Of a stretch of 64,000 bases of DNA, positions 57,707-64,000 are shown piece after piece. This DNA is from Dokdonella sp. (lineage in GTDB: Bacteria; Pseudomonadota; Gammaproteobacteria; Xanthomonadales; Rhodanobacteraceae). A program made the position numbers and the translations under genes. Under the pieces are notes generated by a model, which did no database searches, had not been told where the DNA came from, and saw nothing but the letters and a program-made list of their open reading frames with translations. The stretch covers positions 124,001-188,000 of the forward strand of contig NZ_JAHCAS010000003.1 of assembly GCF_019634775.1 (NCBI RefSeq), written 5' to 3'. Each line of letters starts with the position of its first letter. Within the stretch, counting starts at the first letter, position 1.

Positions 57707-57811
57707 CCGGGAATCGGGAATCGGGAATGGGGAATCGATCAGGGCGCAGTGCGCCGACGGTTCCATCCACCCGCTTCCGCGATTCCCCATTTCCCCATTC
57801 CCGATTCCCGG
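57707..57811. repeat. GGGAAT-type inverted repeat between fadN and fadA
   Basis: The left arm contains CGGGAATCGGGAATCGGGAA and continues TGGGGAATCGA; the right arm (57779-57811) is its near reverse complement (GATTCCCCATTTCCCCATTC, then CCGATTCCCGG). About 40 bases lie between. The fadA ribosome-binding site GGAG begins in the last bases of the right arm, so folding could expose or hide it. A second copy is at 63267-63366. Confidence 0.85.
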
Positions 57812-57819
57812 AGTTTCCA

Positions 57820-59016
57820 ATGACCAAGCAAATCCAGGACGCCTACATCGTCTCCGCCGTGCGCACGCCGGTCGGCAAGGCCCCACGCGGCGCATTCCGC
57901 AACACGCGCCCGGACGACCTGCTCGCCCACGTCGTACGCGCCGCCGTCGCCGCCGCGCCGGGCATCGACCCCGCGCGCATCGATGACGCCGTGATCGGTT
58001 GCGCGATGCCCGAGGCCGAGCAGGGCATGAACGTCGCCCGTATCGGCATCCTGCTCGCCGGCCTGCCAAACAGCGTGCCGGCACAGACCATCAACCGCTT
58101 CTGCTCGTCCGGCGTGCAGGCCATCGCGCTCGCCGCCGACCGCATCCGCACCGGCGATGCCGACCTCATGCTGGCCGGCGGCACCGAGAGCATGAGCATG
58201 GTGCCGATGATGGGTCACCGCATCGCCATGAACCCGGCTGCGTTCCGCGACGAGAACATCGCCATCGCCTATGGCATGGGCATCACTGCCGAGAACGTGG
58301 CCAGCGAGTGGAAGATCAGCCGCGAGGACCAGGACGCCTTCGCCCTCGCCTCGCACCGCAAGGCACTCGCCGCACAAGCCGCCGGCGAGTTCAGGGAAGA
58401 GATCGTGCCGTTCGCGCTCGACGACCGCTACCCCGACCTCGCGAAACGCACGATCAAGGCCGACACGCGCACGATCGATGCCGACGAGGGGCCGCGTGCC
58501 GACACCAGCGCCGAAGGCCTGGCCCGGCTGCGCACCGTGTTCAAGCTCGGGGGCAGCGTCACCGCCGGCAATTCCTCGCAGATGTCCGATGGCGCTGGCG
58601 CCCTGCTGCTCGCCAGTGAAAAGGCCATCCGGGAGTACAACCTCACGCCGATCGCGCGCTACGTCTCGTTCGCCGTCGCCGGGGTACGTCCCGAAGTCAT
58701 GGGCATCGGCCCGATCGCGGCGATCCCGAAGGCGCTGTCGCTGGCCGGACTGACCAAGGAACAGCTCGACTGGATCGAGCTCAACGAAGCGTTCGCCGCA
58801 CAGGCGCTGGCGGTGATCCGCGATGTCGGCCTCGATGAGGCGAAGGTCAATCCGCTCGGTGGCGCGATCGCTCTCGGCCATCCCCTCGGTGCAACCGGCG
58901 CGATCCGCGCCGCGACGCTGATCCACGGCCTGCGCCGGCGCCAGCAGAAGTACGGCATGGTCACCATGTGCATCGGCACCGGCATGGGCGCGGCTGGCAT
59001 CTTCGAAGCGCTCTGA
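57820..59016 (+). CDS. fadA: Acetyl-CoA C-acyltransferase (3-ketoacyl-CoA thiolase)
   Basis: FadA cleaves 3-ketoacyl-CoA with CoA, the last beta-oxidation step. The 398-residue thiolase has nucleophile C95 (NRFCSSGVQ), ALGHPLGATGA and the second catalytic Cys in CIGTGMGAAG. The ATG at 57820 with GGAG seven bases upstream is preferred over earlier in-frame codons that fall within the repeat. Confidence 0.95.
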   Translation: MTKQIQDAYIVSAVRTPVGKAPRGAFRNTRPDDLLAHVVRAAVAAAPGIDPARIDDAVIGCAMPEAEQGMNVARIGILLAGLPNSVPAQTINRFCSSGVQAIALAADRIRTGDADLMLAGGTESMSMVPMMGHRIAMNPAAFRDENIAIAYGMGITAENVASEWKISREDQDAFALASHRKALAAQAAGEFREEIVPFALDDRYPDLAKRTIKADTRTIDADEGPRADTSAEGLARLRTVFKLGGSVTAGNSSQMSDGAGALLLASEKAIREYNLTPIARYVSFAVAGVRPEVMGIGPIAAIPKALSLAGLTKEQLDWIELNEAFAAQALAVIRDVGLDEAKVNPLGGAIALGHPLGATGAIRAATLIHGLRRRQQKYGMVTMCIGTGMGAAGIFEAL

Positions 59017-59054
59017 ACGGATATCGGTCGTCGGTCCCTGCAGCGCTTGCTTGT

Positions 59055-59079
59055 CCTTCCGCGCGGATGCGCGGGAAGG
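59055..59079 (+). terminator. Weak hairpin after fadA, possible transcript end
   Basis: CCTTCCGCGC pairs with GCGCGGGAAGG (one bulged base) around a four-base loop, 38 bases after the fadA stop. There is no T-run, so it may be a Rho-dependent end or a 3' stabiliser rather than an intrinsic terminator. Confidence 0.35.
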
Positions 59080-59179
59080 AAAGCAGGCGCGGGCCACCGA
59101 CCAACGTCGACTCGACCTGCCCGCGCTTTGCAGGCAGGCTGGGCGGACCAGAGCACCACCGCGAGGACGCCAGCCCGCC

Positions 59180-59920
59180 ATGCGCATCGGCCTGCTTGCC
59201 GACCTGCACGCCAACCGCGAGGCGACCGAGGCCTGCTTCAAGGCGCTGCGCAAGGCCGGCTGCGAGCGCTACGTGTTCCTCGGCGACCTGGTCGGCTACG
59301 GCGCCGATCCGGTCTGGATGGTCGATTTCGTGCGCGAACAGGTCGCCGCCGGCGCGCTCGCCGTACTCGGCAACCACGACGCTGCTGCGGTCGCGGCCGG
59401 CAGCAGCACGATGAATGAGCAGGCGGAAGCGGCGATCGCGTGGACGGCCGCCCGACTCGATGCCGAACAACGCGCCTTTCTCGCCGCCCTGCCGCTCCAG
59501 GCACGCGCAGGCGAGCAACTCTATGTGCATGCGAATGCCTGGGCAGCGGACGGCTGGGCCTATGTCGGCAACACGCTGGCCGCCGCACGCAGCCTTGCCG
59601 CCACCGATGCCCGCCTGACCTTTTGCGGCCATGTGCACGAACCCGCGCTGTACTTCACCCAGGCGCATGGCGCCAGCCATTTCGCGCCGACGCCCGGCCA
59701 GCCGATCCCGCTGATCGCCTCGCGGCGCTGGCTGGCGATCCCCGGTTCCTGCGGCCAGCCGCGCGACCACAACCCGGCAGCGGCCTGCGCCTGGTTTGAC
59801 CAGGGCAGCGCCATGCTGTGCTTCCTGCGGGTGCCCTACGACCATGAACGCGCCGCCGCAAAGATCCGTGCGGCCGGTCTTCCCGATGCCTTCGCCGCAC
59901 GCCTGCTGACAGGAACCTGA
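59180..59920 (+). CDS. Metallophosphoesterase (calcineurin-like)
   Basis: This 246-residue cytoplasmic protein has the dinuclear metal motifs in order: ADLHANREA near residue 7, LGDLVGYGADP, LGNHD, and the C-terminal FCGHVHEP. It resembles small YfcE/diadenosine-type phosphodiesterases or phosphatases; the substrate is not predictable. Its stop is three bases before the kinase start, so the pair is almost certainly co-transcribed and may act as opposing phosphorylation/dephosphorylation partners. Confidence 0.87.
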   Translation: MRIGLLADLHANREATEACFKALRKAGCERYVFLGDLVGYGADPVWMVDFVREQVAAGALAVLGNHDAAAVAAGSSTMNEQAEAAIAWTAARLDAEQRAFLAALPLQARAGEQLYVHANAWAADGWAYVGNTLAAARSLAATDARLTFCGHVHEPALYFTQAHGASHFAPTPGQPIPLIASRRWLAIPGSCGQPRDHNPAAACAWFDQGSAMLCFLRVPYDHERAAAKIRAAGLPDAFAARLLTGT

Positions 59921-59923
59921 GCC

Positions 59924-61384
59924 ATGCCGATCGACCTGCGCCCCGGCCTCGACATCGGCGGCTACACGCTGGTCGAACCGCTGCACGAGGGTGGCATGGC
60001 CACGCTCTGGCGCGTTGCGCATCCACAACAGGCATTTCCGCTGCTGGCCAAGCTGCCGAACATCGGCTACGGCGAGGGTGTGAGCCGCATCGTCAGCTTC
60101 GAAGTCGAACGCATGCTCATGCCCTCGCTGTCGGGGCCGCACGTGCCGCGCTTCGTTGCTGCCGGCGAGACCGGCGACCAGCCCTGGCTGGTCATGGAAC
60201 TCGTCAGCGGCGAAACCCTGCAACCGCTGCTCGAACAGACCCCGATCGCTGCCGAGCGCGTCGCCGTGCTTGGCGCCCTGGCCGCGCTCGCACTGGATGA
60301 CCTGCATCGCCAGCATGTCGTCCATCTCGACATCAAGCCGGGCAACCTGCTGCTGCACGTCGATCGCAGCGGTGACGAACGCATGGTCCTGCTCGACTTC
60401 GGCCTGTCCCACCACGCCCACCTGCCCGACCTTCTTGCCGAGCAGTTCAGTGTCCCCATGGGCACCGCACCGTACATGGCACCGGAGCAGATCCTGGGCG
60501 TGCGCAACGACCCACGCAGTGACCAGTTCGCGCTCGGCGTGACCCTGTACTACCTGGCCACCGGCGAAACACCTTTCGGCGCACCGACCAGCGACGGCGG
60601 CCTGCGCAGGCGCCTCTACCAGCCGCCGCGACCGCCGCGCGAGCTGCAACCGTCGCTGCCGCGCTGGCTGCAGGAGGTCATCCTGCGCTGCCTCGAGGTC
60701 GACCCCGATGCACGTTACCCGACCGCCGCCCAACTCGCCTTCGACCTGCAGCATCCCGAGCAGGTCGCGCTGAGCGAACGCGCCGAGCGCACCCACGGCG
60801 ACGGCCTGCTCGGATCTGCGAAACGCTGGCTGCGTGGCTTCCGACTCGATGCCGAGGAACTGCGCGCGCGACCCGCGCACGACGAACCGCGCCCGCCGTT
60901 GATCGTCGTCGCCGTCGACCTCAAGCAGGGCGACCCGGCACTCGACACAGCCCTGCTCGACGTCACCCGCCGCCTCGTCGAGACCGCACCGAACGCACGC
61001 CTCGCCTGTGTCACTGTCCTGCGCGTGGCGCGGATCGGCATGGACTCGAACATCGACGTCGAAGGCCGCAACCGCCACGTCAAGCGCCTCGTCTCCCTGC
61101 GCCACTGGGCACGCCCGCTGAACCTCACCGAGCAGCGCATCACTTTCCACGTCCTCGAATCATCCGACATCGCCGAAGCGATCATCGACTACGCGCGCAA
61201 CAACGCCATCGACCACATCATCATGGGCGCGCGCGGCATCACCGGCATGCGCCGCCTGCTCGGCAGCGTCTCCGCCCGCGTCGTCGCCGAGGCGAACTGC
61301 ACGACGACGGTGGTGCGTGCGGCGCGCAACGACGCCGGTCTTCCCGCAGCGGAAGCCATCGATACGACCGACGCCGCGTCGTAA
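59924..61384 (+). CDS. Ser/Thr protein kinase fused to a universal stress protein domain
   Basis: This 486-residue soluble protein has a Hanks-type kinase domain (about residues 10-285): glycine loop HEGGMATLW, Lys43, Glu60, catalytic loop H134LDIKPGN141 (HxD, not HRD), D158FG and APE at 186-188, so the catalytic set is complete. After a linker, residues about 324-468 form a UspA-like domain ending in the nucleotide loop GARGITGMRRLLGS, one residue shorter than the common spacing. No membrane helix or PASTA domain is present. The fusion suggests kinase activity tuned by nucleotide or stress binding; targets are unknown. Confidence 0.88.
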   Translation: MPIDLRPGLDIGGYTLVEPLHEGGMATLWRVAHPQQAFPLLAKLPNIGYGEGVSRIVSFEVERMLMPSLSGPHVPRFVAAGETGDQPWLVMELVSGETLQPLLEQTPIAAERVAVLGALAALALDDLHRQHVVHLDIKPGNLLLHVDRSGDERMVLLDFGLSHHAHLPDLLAEQFSVPMGTAPYMAPEQILGVRNDPRSDQFALGVTLYYLATGETPFGAPTSDGGLRRRLYQPPRPPRELQPSLPRWLQEVILRCLEVDPDARYPTAAQLAFDLQHPEQVALSERAERTHGDGLLGSAKRWLRGFRLDAEELRARPAHDEPRPPLIVVAVDLKQGDPALDTALLDVTRRLVETAPNARLACVTVLRVARIGMDSNIDVEGRNRHVKRLVSLRHWARPLNLTEQRITFHVLESSDIAEAIIDYARNNAIDHIIMGARGITGMRRLLGSVSARVVAEANCTTTVVRAARNDAGLPAAEAIDTTDAAS

Positions 61385-61473
61385 GACGGTTCAGGCCAAC
61401 CCCGGATGCAATCCATGGCGGCAGCCGCCGCAGTGCCACGACATTGCCCGCGCACGCCCGCCGCGGTGATCGA

Positions 61474-61824
61474 TCACGCCATCCTCGTTCCATTGGGCAC
61501 CGCGCGCTCGACCGTCGTGATGACGACGCCGTCGTCGGTCGGAAACCCGGTCAGCAGGAACTGTGAGCGGAACGGACCGATCTGCTTTTCGGGGAAGTTG
61601 ATGACGCCGACGATCTGGCGGCCGACGAGGTCTTCGGCGCGGTAAAGCTGCGCGATCTGCGCGCTGGTCTTGCGCTCGCCGTGCGCACCGAAGTCTGCCC
61701 AGACCTTCCAGGCCGGCTTGTGCGCCTCGGGAAACGGCTCGACGCGCGTAATCGTGCCGGCGACGAGCATGACCTTCTCGAAATCGGCCCAGGTGATGGT
61801 CGCGCAGGCTGGTTCTTCGCTCAC
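61474..61824 (-). CDS. csaA: CsaA-like tRNA-binding domain protein
   Basis: This 116-residue protein consists of the OB-fold EMAP/tRNA-binding domain of CsaA, with [20 protein letters not shown] and the family's [15 protein letters not shown]. In Bacillus CsaA has chaperone-like activity; the role here is unclear. The start overlaps the stop of the upstream lipoprotein gene as ATGA. Confidence 0.9.
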   Translation of the reverse strand: MSEEPACATITWADFEKVMLVAGTITRVEPFPEAHKPAWKVWADFGAHGERKTSAQIAQLYRAEDLVGRQIVGVINFPEKQIGPFRSQFLLTGFPTDDGVVITTVERAVPNGTRMA

Positions 61825-62756
61825 CGCTTCCCCGCCGCTTCGCGCGTAAGGCCGATCTGCACCCAGCCGAGGTTGAGGCCGATGCTGGTCGCGTCGGGAT
61901 TCGCCCAGGCATAGGCGAGGACGTGGTTGCCGGCGTCCTCGATCAACGAGAGCCTGAGTACCGGCATGTTGCCATCGCGATAGGTCAGGCGTTCGAGGCG
62001 CAGCGACCAGCCGGATGGCCGGCCATCGCGCCAGTTCAATGCAGCACGGCCGCCTTCATTGCCGATGCGCAGGTCCTTGTTCATGTGCCAGTCCGTGCTG
62101 TCGGCGGTGGCCTTGTCGCCGGCGCCGTTGATCGCACCCCAACCGACGAACCACTGCACGCGGCGCGCCTCGGCGCGCGCGTTCTCGCCTCGTGCCTGGT
62201 CGGCAAACAGGCGCACGCGCAGCCATTCACCCGCATGCTCGATCGCCAGTGGCAGCAGCGCGGCCTCGACGCCGATTCCAGGCGCGATCGTCGCGCAGGC
62301 CGCGGCATCGGCGCGCGCCTCGAAACCGGCCGCCGTGCGCGTGCCGCGCAGCGCGCAGGCATCCAGCGCGACCCATTGCGCGGCATCGAAGCGCTTGTCG
62401 GTCGGTGCATCGGCGACCAGCGGGCGATGCGGTACGACCACGAGCCCGCCATCGGCACCGGCATCGACGCGCAGCAGCCAGGTCGCCTCGAGCGTCGTCG
62501 CCGAACGCAGGTGCGTGCGCCAGGCCAGCCAGCCTTCGCGCGGCAGCGGATCCACGCGGAACGCGACGGCCGGCGGCGCCTGGGCAGCGGCGTTCGAAAC
62601 CTGTTCGTGATTGTCGTAGTCGCCGACGAGCGCAGCGCGCGGATCGCCAGTGGGCAAGGACGCAGCGGCATCGGGGCGCGTCATCGTGTGGCAGCCCGAC
62701 ACCAGCCATGCAGCCAGCACGACCATCGCGAACTTCAGGGCATCGATTCGATTCAT
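61821..62756 (-). CDS. Lipoprotein of unknown function, weakly CpcT-like
   Basis: This 311-residue lipoprotein (lipobox VSGC, near residue 22) has a beta-rich body; [17 protein letters not shown] recalls the start of CpcT/CpeT domains, but I am not confident of the family and no phycobilin pathway is present. Trp-rich strands such as [12 protein letters not shown] and [14 protein letters not shown] suggest a ligand-binding barrel. It overlaps csaA downstream by four bases. Confidence 0.75.
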   Translation of the reverse strand: MNRIDALKFAMVVLAAWLVSGCHTMTRPDAAASLPTGDPRAALVGDYDNHEQVSNAAAQAPPAVAFRVDPLPREGWLAWRTHLRSATTLEATWLLRVDAGADGGLVVVPHRPLVADAPTDKRFDAAQWVALDACALRGTRTAAGFEARADAAACATIAPGIGVEAALLPLAIEHAGEWLRVRLFADQARGENARAEARRVQWFVGWGAINGAGDKATADSTDWHMNKDLRIGNEGGRAALNWRDGRPSGWSLRLERLTYRDGNMPVLRLSLIEDAGNHVLAYAWANPDATSIGLNLGWVQIGLTREAAGKR

Positions 62757-62852
62757 GCGACAAGGATAGACCGGCGCACGGTTTCGGCGATATACGGCGC
62801 GCCTTCGCCGGCCCGTGGCGGCTATGCTCGCCGTCGAATCCGGGGAGGAAGC

Positions 62853-63266
62853 ATGAGCGATGATATCCTGCGCGCCGACGCGCGCCTGCGCCGCGTGACC
62901 TGGATCGCGCTCGCCGTCGCCGCCGTGCTGTGTGTGGTCGCCATCCTCGCATTCCAGCGCTGGCTAGCCGGCATCGCCCCGGACATGCCGCTCGAAATGC
63001 TGCAGAAATACATCCGCCAGTTCATTGCACTCACGGTGACCGGCGTTTCCCTCTGTCTCGCCCTGCTCGCCTGGCTCGCGGCACGCGCCGGCCGCCGCGC
63101 CGTGCAGGCACGGCAATGGCCGATACCCGGCGCGCGCGTCATCCGCGACACGCCGATCCGCCGCGGCGAACCCGCGCAGCGCATCGGCCGTCAGCTGCAG
63201 GTGCTCGCGCTGGTGCTGCTGGTGTTCGCAGCGGGGAGTGCGATGGTGAGTTTGCGCATGTTGTAG
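62853..63266 (+). CDS. Small membrane protein with two helices
   Basis: This 137-residue protein has hydrophobic segments at about residues 14-35 and 56-74 plus a third near the C-terminus (LQVLALVLLVFAAGSAMVSL), separated by a basic stretch. GGGAGGAAGC precedes the ATG. I do not recognise the family. It is convergent with dbpA, with an inverted repeat between their ends. Confidence 0.75.
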   Translation: MSDDILRADARLRRVTWIALAVAAVLCVVAILAFQRWLAGIAPDMPLEMLQKYIRQFIALTVTGVSLCLALLAWLAARAGRRAVQARQWPIPGARVIRDTPIRRGEPAQRIGRQLQVLALVLLVFAAGSAMVSLRML

Positions 63267-63366
63267 CCGGCAATGGGGAATGGGGAATGGTGAAAAGCAA
63301 GGCGCCTTTCTTTCTGCTCCGATTCCCTGCCCTTCCGTTTCCCCATTCCCTATTCCACATTCCCGG
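63267..63366. repeat. GGGAAT-type inverted repeat between convergent genes
   Basis: CCGGCAATGGGGAATGGGGA at the left and CCCCATTCCCTATTCCACAT followed by TCCCGG at the right are related reverse complements, with about 50 bases between. It starts immediately after the membrane-protein stop and ends three bases before the dbpA stop, so it could end both transcripts. It belongs with the element at 57707-57811. Confidence 0.8.
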
Positions 63367-63369
63367 CTC

Positions 63370-64000
63370 TCAAACAGCCTGCACCCGCACCTTCCTTCCC
63401 TTGATGCCGCCACTGCGCAGGCGTTCGAGCGCCTGGTTCGCCTGCTCGCGACGCACGGCGACGTAACTGCGGGTCGGGAAGATCGTGATGCGACCGACTG
63501 CATCGCCGGCGAGGCCGGCGGCGCCGGTCAGGGCGCCGAGGATGTCGCCGGGACGCAGCTTGTCCTGGCGGCCGGCGTCGATGCGCAGGGTCTGCATGGC
63601 CGCGGCGGCGGCACGCACCGATCCGGGCAAGCGCGGCAACGGCACCCATGGCAGGCGTGTATCGCCCGATTCGAGCGCGTGCGCGCGCGACATTTCGCCC
63701 GGTGCGACCAGGCTGACCGCTCGCCCGCTGCGTCCGGCCCGGCCGGTGCGCCCGATGCGATGGCGATGCACGTCCGGGTCGGTCGAGAGTTCCCAGTTGA
63801 CGACCAGCGGCAGATCCTCGATGTCGAGGCCACGCGCGGCGACGTCGGTGGCGACGAGCACGCTGCAACTGCGGTTGGCGAAACGCACCAGGGTTTCCTC
63901 GCGTTCGCGCTGGTCGAGGTCGCCGTGCAGCGGCAGCGCGGCGAACCCACGCCCCGCCAGCCCGCCGGCGAGATCCTCGACATCGCGCCGTGTATTGCAG
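63370..64000 (-). CDS. dbpA: ATP-dependent RNA helicase DbpA (C-terminal part, cut by window edge)
   Basis: The visible 209 codons run to the window end without a start, beginning CNTRRDVEDLAG and continuing through helicase motifs VATDVAARGLDI and [10 protein letters not shown]. The last 75 residues are the DbpA-specific RNA-recognition domain (GRITIFPTRSYVAV ... GRKVRVQAV) that binds hairpin 92 of 23S rRNA to guide large-subunit maturation. The N-terminal DEAD half lies outside the window. Confidence 0.95.
   Translation of the reverse strand, partial: CNTRRDVEDLAGGLAGRGFAALPLHGDLDQREREETLVRFANRSCSVLVATDVAARGLDIEDLPLVVNWELSTDPDVHRHRIGRTGRAGRSGRAVSLVAPGEMSRAHALESGDTRLPWVPLPRLPGSVRAAAAAMQTLRIDAGRQDKLRPGDILGALTGAAGLAGDAVGRITIFPTRSYVAVRREQANQALERLRSGGIKGRKVRVQAV

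Noticed and set aside
58961..61150. A 729-codon minus-strand frame
   Set aside because: Covers the phosphoesterase and kinase genes in antisense; no recognisable domain.

Overview
The window is GC-rich, densely coded bacterial chromosome (roughly two thirds G+C by eye) from a gammaproteobacterium. Gene content and order (ndk-rlmN-pilF-rodZ ... yfgM-bamB-der, exbB/exbD-msbA-lpxK, an inner-membrane lipid A pathway, PilF for type IV pili) and the REP-type palindromes fit the Lysobacterales/Xanthomonadales, most likely Rhodanobacteraceae. This placement is inference from gene content. No rRNA or tRNA gene, CRISPR array, transposase, integrase or prophage module was recognised.

Layout. 1-5.7 kb: A-type Fe-S carrier, asnS with two small translationally coupled genes, an SDR protein lacking the Tyr/Lys catalytic pair, a MITE-like element, a class I glutamine-amidotransferase hydrolase and a DUF2785 protein. 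5.9-9.4 kb: a large secreted protein with two tandem domain repeats, and a PDZ lipoprotein. 9.4-20.6 kb, minus strand: a nine-gene branched-chain amino acid operon, leuA-ilvE-leuC-leuD-leuB-ilvD-ilvC-ilvB-ilvH. Upstream of leuA I find a 43-codon leader peptide rich in Val/Leu/Ile codons, a rho-independent terminator, an alternative antiterminator pairing and a TTGACA promoter: a classic ribosome-mediated attenuator. 20.7-27.1 kb, minus strand: lpxK, msbA, exbD, exbB, comEC. 27.3-30.5 kb: a ThDP enzyme of the catabolic acetolactate synthase type followed by an aldehyde dehydrogenase.

30.6-37.3 kb is the most accessory-looking region: a CadC-like membrane regulator with TPRs, divergent from three secreted-protein genes (beta-helix/Calx-beta protein, a 109-residue protein, and a protein with five QNAVNA hexapeptides). 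A near-perfect 16-bp-arm palindrome and a 21-bp-spaced direct repeat lie between them. Two of these proteins and the large secreted protein at 5.9 kb end in the same nine-residue pattern D-x-I-[FL]-x-[DN]-G-F-[DE], a possible C-terminal sorting or processing tag.

37.4-44.4 kb: a DadA-like oxidase coupled to a membrane serine hydrolase, a small unknown gene, an NlpC/P60 lipoprotein, a SlyD-like isomerase, a YkvA protein and an RhlE-type helicase. 44.5-54.3 kb, minus strand: ndk, rlmN, pilF, rodZ, yfgM, bamB, der, mobA, moeA, moeB-rhodanese, all co-directional; the ispG and hisS genes often found between rodZ and yfgM are absent. 54.5-59 kb: a TetR regulator with a readable promoter/operator and a FadN-FadA beta-oxidation pair. 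59.2-61.4 kb: a metallophosphoesterase 3 bp upstream of a Ser/Thr kinase fused to a universal-stress domain. 61.5-64 kb: a CsaA-like protein, a lipoprotein, a small membrane protein, and the 3' part of dbpA running off the window edge.

Several families of dispersed palindromic repeats sit in intergenic gaps. Some supply the stop codons of neighbouring genes.
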